A stretch of 38,216 nucleotides of DNA from positions 1 to 38,216 of the forward strand of contig CAYWIM010000041.1 in assembly GCA_964458325.1 (NCBI GenBank), read 5' to 3'. Position numbers and translations under genes: made by a program. This stretch comes from JAGMXM01 sp964458325 (lineage in GTDB: Bacteria > Verrucomicrobiota > Verrucomicrobiia > Limisphaerales > UBA1319). The notes under the pieces are model-generated. The model was not told where the DNA came from, did not search any database, and worked only from the letters and a program-made list of their open reading frames with translations. This document shows, piece by piece, positions 22,701-28,900 of the stretch. Each line of letters begins with the position of its first letter. Position 1 is the first letter of the stretch.

Positions 22701-24644
22701 TATAGCTCCGACAACGCCTTCACCGCTGCCGGAGACGGCACCGCCCCGGTCGATAACTGGGTCTTCTTCGCCGTCACCTACGATGCCAAGACCGATGCGA
22801 TGACCGACGGCGAAGTCCGGTATTATTTCGGGAACGGCCAGAGCCCTGCCGCGCTCGATGTGGGCGTAGGGACCGACGGGGTCCAGATTTACGACCGCGG
22901 CGCCATCGTCGATCCCGGTCTCGGATGCACGGTCGGCAACTTCCTCACGGCGGTCGCGGCCCGCACGGACGGGGCGAACTCGCGCGTGCTGCGCGGTTTG
23001 ATGGACGACCTGAAGTTCTTCCCATACGCCATGGCGCTTTCGGAGATTCAAACGATCCAGAAGGCTGCGCCGGAGGCGCCGCCTGCCGTGGCGATCAGCA
23101 GCCCGGCCGATGGGGCGGGTCTCCGGGTGGGGGAGAGCGCGACGATCGCGGCCGATGTGACGGATGCCGACAGCGGCATCGCGCAAGTCGAGTTTACGGC
23201 CACGTCGGGCGCTGGCAGCATCGCCCTTGGCACCGACACCACGGCGCCCTACACCGTGGTCTGGGCCAACCTGCCAGCCGGGACTTACTCGATTACCGCC
23301 AAGGCGACCGATACGACGGGCATCAGCACAGTGTCGGCGCCAGTCACCGTGTATGTGGACAGCACCCTGCCGACGGTGGTTTCCGTGGCCAGTCTGGATG
23401 GCGCTTCGATCCGGGTCTGGTTCGATGAACTGGTTCAGCCGGCCAGCGCGACTGCGCTTCCCAATTACAGGGTGGGCGATGGAACCGGAGTGGCCGTGAC
23501 GGCTGCGACATTGCTGCCGGATGGTCAATCGGTGCGGCTCGATTTGTCGGGAGCGGCGCCCAGCGCATTCAACCTGTCGGTGACGGGGGTGAAGGACCTT
23601 GCGGGCAACGCGATTACGGATGTGAGCGTGCCAGGTGCGGTCTCTCTCCAGGGCCAGGCCTTGATCGAGCTGCCATTCAACGAGAATGCCGGCGCCACGA
23701 CGGCCAACCTCGGCATCGCCGGAGGCGAGGGGACGTTCGTTCAGCAGAACGGGTTCCCGGCGTTTTCCGTCAACTTGCCCGAGGGCGACTTCGCGCCGCC
23801 CGGCAACGTCGCATCGCTGGATTTCGGAGCGATCGGTTCGGCGGACGGCAACCGGGCGGTGGATTTCCCGTCGGCGGTTGCGACGGCGACGACCGGTCTT
23901 CGTTCATTCACGGTGACCGGCTGGATCAACCTGCGGGACAACACGATTGGCCCTGGCGGCAACCGGATTATCACCACGTGGCCCAATGCGGCGGGCGGCG
24001 GAACTCGCAGCGGATTCGATCTGGTGGTGGTGGCGGATGGCCGGCTGCGCGCCGGCATCAACACCGCGCCGGATTATCCTGACAACACGGGTCCATACAG
24101 CGCCACGAGTGCGATCCCCATCAGCGCCGAAGTGCCGGCTGCGAACTGGACATTCTTCGCGTTCACGTACAACGATCCGACCGATGGGACTGGCGATGGC
24201 CAGGTCGGGTATTACTTCGGCAACGGGAGCACCCCGGCCGCGCTCGATTCGGTGGGGATGCAAACCTACGATCGCGGGGCCATCGTGAATGCGGGCGACC
24301 TGCTCGTTGTCGGCAATTTCACGCCGCCCGTTGCGGCCCGCACCGCCACCGGTGCGAGCTCGCGCGTCCTGCGCGGGTTGCTCGATGATGTCCGGTTCTT
24401 CCCGTTCGCGCTGACCTTGTCGGAGATCCAGGCAGCTCAGAAGGCCTCGAGTGGAGTCACGGCCCAGCCGGAGCTTGCGATCAAGGTCGAGAACGGCCAA
24501 GTCATCATCACCTGGGAAGGCGGCGGCACCCTCGAATCGGCAGACGCGCTGCCCGCCACGGAATGGACGCCGGTGGCTGGCGCCTCGAGCCCATACCCCG
24601 TGACTCCTGCCGGCACGAAGTTCTACCGGGTTCGGATTCCGTAG
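19764..24644 (+). CDS. giant secreted LamG/Ig-like repeat protein (1626 aa)
   Basis: Secreted, probably surface-attached protein built only of binding and spacer modules; no enzyme domain is recognised. A long signal peptide covers about residues 1-41. LamG/concanavalin-like domains lie at about 40-320, 822-1100 and 1298-1559, each with LRAFTI(A/S)GWINL and NRVLRGLLDE-type sequences. After the first comes a CBM6-like region (FEAEDWNFDGGQYI, about 427-626). Ig-like domains (PPAVSI..PADG) start at about 630 and 1105, each followed by a SLDG..(I/V).F.E..-type Big_5-like domain. The final 55 residues form the ITWEGGGTLESA...FYRVRIP domain shared with the other giant in the window. Likely an adhesin or carbohydrate-binding structural protein. 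Downstream is a strong terminator. Confidence 0.85.
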   Translation: MKNSHLRRERFLGAGYRSSLALAACLWLGAGMLGLSVRGGALIDVPFDGDMWGTAENRGYSGGTGTWVQQSIYPDFSVNVPVGPYAPAGNISSIDFGSIAAGDGARAIDFPPVTTAPTSGLRAFTIAGWINLQSTTIGSGGNRIISSFVGGNTGTLGSDRQRGFDLVQVANSTASATGARLRIGVNAAPDQDVQGPYSSNNKLTAVGDGSAPANNWVFFAVTYDARTDASNDGQVRYYFGNANTLAALDTGVGSSGVQTYDRGPIVDPGIGCTLGNFTSASGLATARNDTANSRVLRGLLDEIRFFDTALDLAAIQAVQQSSPSPLPPKISDVVPAPNTPFHPAAQGIQFTATSTAPIPAEGISVVLNGTDISSQLSVTGDPMARNVSWTGLEANRLYDASITVSNTMGVALFRTKFQTMLDSNYTFEAEDWNFDGGQYILNPVVSWVDPNSYVDRGGVLGVQGVDFNDLNSGTRPGTGSTEWRRPAGAGLPQTIRTADFMRQKYIDAMMDDYHVVNVLANEWLNYTRSFSAGNFKIYLRAQSSVAQRVQLDRVTGNITQPGQSTAFLGIFYLPAGNSDYQFVPLRDASGQFEVTAQLSGLQTLRLTPMNANNNVSLNYVMLVPATQVALPPAVSITAPADGTVSTGGAVTVSASASDSDGQVAKVKFTATLGSVSTVIGEITNAPYSLSWTPAADGTYTLVAEATDNAGMTALSSAIQVVVDTHPPAAVFVGSLDGQMVKIAFTEAVRQAAAETASNYQVTSHPGITVSQATLQPGGTAVELLLSAPITGQFQLAINNLQDMAGNAFPAAPITAYVSARRGAIIDLPFSEAAGTSTLNLGTSDGRGTFVQKTGFPAFSDNVPAGPYAPPANLASVDFNVIAVTNDGGRAIDFPAATTAPTTGLRAFTISGWINLRSTTIGSGGNRIIGCYPGGSAATLGSGRQRGFDIVQVANSSASPTGGRLRIGVNAAPDQDVQGPYSSDNAFTAAGDGTAPVDNWVFFAVTYDAKTDAMTDGEVRYYFGNGQSPAALDVGVGTDGVQIYDRGAIVDPGLGCTVGNFLTAVAARTDGANSRVLRGLMDDLKFFPYAMALSEIQTIQKAAPEAPPAVAISSPADGAGLRVGESATIAADVTDADSGIAQVEFTATSGAGSIALGTDTTAPYTVVWANLPAGTYSITAKATDTTGISTVSAPVTVYVDSTLPTVVSVASLDGASIRVWFDELVQPASATALPNYRVGDGTGVAVTAATLLPDGQSVRLDLSGAAPSAFNLSVTGVKDLAGNAITDVSVPGAVSLQGQALIELPFNENAGATTANLGIAGGEGTFVQQNGFPAFSVNLPEGDFAPPGNVASLDFGAIGSADGNRAVDFPSAVATATTGLRSFTVTGWINLRDNTIGPGGNRIITTWPNAAGGGTRSGFDLVVVADGRLRAGINTAPDYPDNTGPYSATSAIPISAEVPAANWTFFAFTYNDPTDGTGDGQVGYYFGNGSTPAALDSVGMQTYDRGAIVNAGDLLVVGNFTPPVAARTATGASSRVLRGLLDDVRFFPFALTLSEIQAAQKASSGVTAQPELAIKVENGQVIITWEGGGTLESADALPATEWTPVAGASSPYPVTPAGTKFYRVRIP
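19881..24438 (+). repeat. three intragenic LamG-coding repeats
   Basis: Three diverged copies of a roughly 0.8-kb coding unit lie at about 19881-20721, 22227-23063 and 23656-24438. The most alike stretches encode the GWINL..(T/N)TIG.GGNRII segment near 20144, 22494 and 23918. Copies two and three each carry an Ig-like plus Big_5-like unit in front (starting near 21652 and 23078), so the duplicated module is about 490 codons. Divergence at the DNA level indicates the duplications are not recent. Confidence 0.75.
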
Positions 24645-24674
24645 GATCGGTTTTCGAGTTCGGTGACAATTGCG

Positions 24675-24702
24675 CGAGGCCGGGCGATGGCGCCCGGCCT
24701 CG
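24675..24702 (+). terminator. strong hairpin terminator
   Basis: A perfect 12-bp stem (CGAGGCCGGGCG at 24675-24686, CGCCCGGCCTCG at 24691-24702) with an ATGG loop lies 30 bases after the LamG gene stop. No U-tract follows, which is common for strong GC stems in GC-rich genomes. Confidence 0.6.
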
Positions 24703-24797
24703 ATCGTTGTGAGCTGCAAGGCAGGGCGGGCGTTCCGCGCGCGAGGGTTTGTTGGCGGAAAGCTATCGAACTGCATGCGGGGGAGGGCCTCCGTCTG

Positions 24798-24914
24798 CGC
24801 GAAGCGTCTTGGAGTGTGGCATTCCTCTGCCGCTATCCTGCGCCTGCCGTCACCCAAAGCGCCAGGGGTTGGCCAGCCTGTCGGCGGGCAGGCGCACTCC
24901 ACGACGCTGGCGCG
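24798..24914. repeat. 117-base imperfect palindrome (REP/MITE-like)
   Basis: The left arm, 24798-24818, and right arm, 24893-24914, are inverted copies of a 21-22 base sequence around AGCGTC(T/G)TGGAGTG with two substitutions and one indel. The interior (GCCAGGGGTTGGCC and flanks) can also pair in part. The organisation is that of a small non-autonomous palindromic repeat; similar elements containing GCGTCTTGGAGTG are, to my recollection, frequent between genes in verrucomicrobial genomes. Confidence 0.5.
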
Positions 24915-25073
24915 AATTCGGACACACGCCCTCGGCTGGATAGACCACTCCGCCGACATCCATCCCCTGGCCCCGCGCCGGCGGGGAGCGAAAAAGGGAG
25001 AGATGGGGAGGCGGGCCGATGAACATGCCCGCTTCCGACTGAACCGGTATCCGTTCCCGTTATCTCACACCGC

Positions 25074-25481
25074 CTATGCAAACGGGTTCACGACCGCCAC
25101 GCCCGCCTTGACGAAGTCGCGCTCGTTGCGGGTGGCGACGGCCAGGCCGTGGGTCAGCGCGCTGGCCGCAATCAGGCTGTCCTTGATTGGCATGGCTTGG
25201 CCGGCGGCGCGCAGAGAGGCCAGAAGCTTGGCCCAACGCAGGCCGGTGGCCGCGTCCCACGCGAGGCAGGCGAGACGACTGACGACTTGTTCAAACCACG
25301 TTTCGAGCCGCTGCTGGCGTTTGCCCCTGGGCAGGAGCAGAATGCCGAGGTGGAGCTCGGCGAGGATGATCGGGTCCACGAACAGCTCCGATTCGTGGTG
25401 GCGCAGCCAGTCGAGCACGCGCGGGTTGGGCGCCGGCTTCGTTGGTTCGCTCAAGACGTTGGCATCTACAAGGAAGGGCAC
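25074..25481 (-). CDS. vapC: PIN-domain toxin VapC
   Basis: Predicted Mg2+-dependent ribonuclease toxin of a type II VapBC system; known relatives cut initiator tRNA or the rRNA sarcin-ricin loop. The 135-residue protein has the PIN acidic set: Asp6 in FLVDANVLSE, Glu42 in ILAELHLGI, Asp in IKDSLIAASAL and Asp in ATRNERDF, then VVNPF. It overlaps the antitoxin gene by 16 bases (25466-25481), the usual translationally coupled order. The target here cannot be read from sequence. Confidence 0.92.
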   Translation of the reverse strand: MPFLVDANVLSEPTKPAPNPRVLDWLRHHESELFVDPIILAELHLGILLLPRGKRQQRLETWFEQVVSRLACLAWDAATGLRWAKLLASLRAAGQAMPIKDSLIAASALTHGLAVATRNERDFVKAGVAVVNPFA

Positions 25482-25708
25482 AACGTCTCCGTGGACTCGG
25501 ATTCAATGGGAACGAACCAACCTTTTTCGGGACACGCCAGGAGCAAGTCGACCAGTCCTTTTTGCGAGCCAGTATTCTGTCGCACCAGCCGGTATTCACC
25601 ATGGTCTAAGCGTTCGATGTCGAACTGCTGGCCAGCCTCGATGCCGTCCTGCCTGCGGAACTCCGCCGGCAGAACGATCTGGCCTTTGCTGGAAACGCGC
25701 GTCGTCAT
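25466..25708 (-). CDS. vapB: AbrB-fold antitoxin VapB
   Basis: Antitoxin that neutralises the adjacent PIN toxin and represses the operon. The 80-residue product begins with the swapped-hairpin AbrB/MazE DNA-binding domain, MTTRVSSKGQIVLPAEFRRQDGIEAGQQF, and its C-terminal half (LLLACPEKGWFVPIE) would wrap the toxin. The ATG at 25708 is confirmed by the promoter and operator immediately upstream; there is no ribosome binding site in the few bases between the predicted transcript start and the ATG, so translation may be leaderless. Confidence 0.92.
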   Translation of the reverse strand: MTTRVSSKGQIVLPAEFRRQDGIEAGQQFDIERLDHGEYRLVRQNTGSQKGLVDLLLACPEKGWFVPIESESTETLCPSL

Positions 25709-25713
25709 GACGT

Positions 25714-25744
25714 GTAAGATTCCGTCTTACCAGCGGAGTGTCAA
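25714..25744 (-). promoter_or_regulatory. vapBC promoter with overlapping operator
   Basis: On the minus strand a perfect TTGACA (-35, 25739-25744) is followed after 17 bases by AATCTT (-10, 25716-25721). The inverted repeat GTAAGA-TTCCG-TCTTAC (25714-25730) covers the -10 and most of the spacer, so a bound VapB/VapBC complex would block polymerase. The predicted start is at or next to the vapB ATG at 25708. Confidence 0.6.
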
Positions 25745-25815
25745 CCTCATTTCCGGACGATGAGCGAAGCCGCCGAATCCGATCCCGGCTCATGCGCTTT
25801 GTCGGGGCCGATCAA

Positions 25816-25832
25816 GTTAATATCCAATTAAC
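25816..25832. promoter_or_regulatory. AT-rich 6-5-6 inverted repeat
   Basis: GTTAAT-ATCCA-ATTAAC is a perfect 6-bp inverted repeat with a 5-base spacer in the intergenic region between vapB and the CotH-type gene. It has the same geometry as the vapBC operator but a different sequence, and its centre is 102 bases away. It could be an operator for either gene. Confidence 0.35.
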
Positions 25833-25971
25833 CCGATAGGCAAGAGATCCGGGATTGCAGTAGTTGGACAGTATTGGCGCCCTGACATGCCGTTTGTTGC
25901 GCCTCCTGCCTGACGTCGGTGGCTGTGGATCATGGTTCCAATGCGCGCCAATTGTGGCATTCTTGCTGTCG

Positions 25972-28900
25972 ATGAAACGGTGGTCTGGCAGATGGATTGG
26001 GCTCCTGATTGGCTGCTTGGGCTTGGCCATTCGGCCGATTTCCGGAGCCGACAATCCTGCGTTGCCGCGCGCGAAGGACACTCGGTTCAGCGTCAAACGG
26101 GGTTTTTACGATGCGCCATTCGCCGTGGTGATCTCATCCGACACGCCCGGCGCGAGCATCCGCTGCACCCTGGATGGGAGCGATCCGCGCACCTCGGCCC
26201 GGGTGCTGAGCGGCCCGTCCCCGTTCGAGGTCGCGATTGATCCCGCCGGCTATTATGGAGGGCGGCGGCCATGGATCACTCCTGGCGTCGTGCTCCGCGC
26301 CTGCGCAACGGCGTTAGGGCACAATCCCAGCAATGTCGATACCCAGTCCTATCTGTTCCTGGACCGTGTCAAAACCCAAGGCAACGTGGCGCCCGATGGT
26401 GACGACGTTTTCTGGGACACCGTCATGGATCCCCGTGTCGTGAACGACCCGCGATACGCCGCGGAGATCATCCCGGCGCTGAAGGCGATTCCCACAATGT
26501 CGATTGGGATGGATTGGGAGGATCTGTTTGGCTTGGGGGGGATTCACCGGGGCGACAACCTTGCCAATCACGCCCTCGAAAAGCCCTGCTCGATCGAGCT
26601 CATCTATCCGCCGGCGCCCGCCTTTGCGGGCCTGGCCGGATTTCAGGTGCGGGGTGGGATCAAGATCCAGGGTGGGGGAGGGCGGTGGGATCAAGGGCGG
26701 TATGATCCCAAGCAATCGTTCACGCTGATGTTTCAGCCTTTGTTTGGAGGGCCAGGCCGGCTCCGGTATCCTTTGTTCGAGGCGGCGCCTCTGAATCGGG
26801 AGTCGGACGCCGCCGAGTACAACCGGATCATTCTGCGGGCGGGCCACAACAAGAGCTGGCCCGGCCCGGGGCCGAACCTTCGTGAAACAGTCGTTTACAC
26901 GCGCGACGAGTATTCCCGGGCGAGCCACCTGGCGCTGTCGGGAGAGGGCCAGGACGCTCATGGGACGTTCGTTCACCTCTACTTGAACGGCCTTTACTGG
27001 GGCCTCTACAATCCTGTCGAGCGTCCGGATCACGGCTTTCAATCCATTTATTTCGGTGGAGACGGGGAGCACTATGACAGCTACAAGCAGCGGAACGGGG
27101 ATCCGAATGGCGACCGCACTCGACTGACCGCAGCCCAGGCCGTCCTGGCCAATCCGGCCTCGTCGTATGCGGCCATCCAAGAATACGTGGACACAGCCGC
27201 CTACATCGATTACCTGATCGTGACGTGGGCGAGCGGCGCGGCCGATGGCCCCCAATGGTACGGCGGGAACGCTCGGAACCCGGCGGGTCCGGTCCGGTTT
27301 TTCGTCTGGGATTACGAGGATTCCTACACCCCGTCCGGGACCGGCCGAGGGGGCGCAGGATACACCTATGTCGAGCCGCTTCTGTTCGCCTCCGCGAAGA
27401 AACACCCCGAGTTCAAAATGGAGCTGGCGGACCGGCTGTATCGGCACTGTTTCAACGACGGCGAGTTCACGGATGAGAAGAACGTGGACCGTTGGCTTGC
27501 GCTGGCGGGATTTATCGAAAGCGCAGTGATCGGCGAATCAGCCCGGTGGGGCGACCAAGGTCCGAGCAGCCGGAACACTCCGAACATTACCGGCTACCAG
27601 CCCCCGTTGAATCGTGACGATCATTGGCGTCCGGCCCGAGACCAGGTCGCCCGCATGCTCGTGGGCAACACCAGCCGGATGATCGCCGATCTGCGAAACC
27701 GCGGATATTATCCCAGCCTCAATGCTCGAGCACCGCTCTTCCTCGATGCGCAAAACATACCGATCACTGCCGACTGGATTTCGTTCACCAACTCCATCGA
27801 GGTTCGAATCGTCCGGGATGGCAGCACCGGCGTCATTTTCTTCACCGCCGACGGCCGCGATCCGCGGGCCGAAGGAGGCGCGCCGCAGGGCATCGAAGCG
27901 GGCAACGGAACCAATCTGATCCTGGTCGCCACGACCACCCTGAAGGCTCGCGTCCGATTTGGCTCGGAGTGGAGCCCTTTGCACGTGCTGTCGCTTCATG
28001 AGCCAAGGGCCGATGCTGCCGCGCTGGCGCAGCTCGAGATCTCGGAACTCATGTATCACCCGGCGGGGGCCGAGCTGGCCCGCGGCCGGCCGATCACTCG
28101 TTTCCGGGCCAACGCGGGCGGCGCCGACGAAGGCCGCGGCGTCATCCAGCTTGCGGCCAACGCTCCCGGAAATGGCTTCGGCTCCGGAGATCTGATCACC
28201 GTCGCCGGCGCCACCAATCCCGTCAACAACGGGACATTCACGATCGAACGGGTCTCGGGCCGCGACCTTTTTCTGGACCAGACGATTGCCGATGAGTGGC
28301 CGACCAACGCCGTGGCCGATCTGTTGCTGGACGGCGACCGGTACGAGTTTCTCGAGATCAAGAACAACGGCGCCGCGCCGGTGAACCTTTCCGGCGTGAC
28401 CTTCACGAGCGGAATCCGCTGTGCGTTCGCCGAGGGGACGGTGCTCGAACCGGGCGGCTTTCGCCTGCTGGCGCCGGAGCGCAACAACCTGCGCGACCGC
28501 TATCCTCAGCTTGCGATCGCCGATCGCTACCAAGGCGCGTTGAACAATGGGGGCGAGATCCTGCGGCTCAGCGACCGGTTCGGGCGGGTTTTCCTCGAAG
28601 CCGCTTTCGATGACGGGGCGCCCTGGCCGGCGGCGGGCGACGGGGTGGGCCATTCCCTGGTGCCGGCCGGCGCCCCAGGGGCTCTCTCTCCGATGGATCC
28701 GGCCTTCTGGCGGGCCTCCGCCCAGCCGAACGGATCTCCCGGCTCGGACGATCCCGACCCAGCCATTCCGTGCATTCGCATCAACGAGATCCTGACTCAT
28801 AGCGAGCCTCCGCAAACTGACGCCATCGAGTTCTTCAATCCCACGACCGAACCCATCGACATGGGCGGCTGGCACTTGACGGACGACCGGAGCCAGCCTC

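Larger units (their letters stand above)
24645..25073. other. intergenic region with terminator and large palindrome
   Basis: This 429-base stretch separates the LamG gene from the convergent vapC. It contains a strong terminator hairpin at 24675-24702, a half-site related to the element at 1107-1174 near 24710, and a long imperfect palindrome at 24798-24914. No convincing gene is present; the open frames here have no recognisable content. Confidence 0.55.

Noticed and set aside
24645..25073. Protein-coding gene in the gap before vapC
   Set aside because: Open frames here cross the terminator hairpin and palindrome, lack ribosome binding sites and have no protein-like features.
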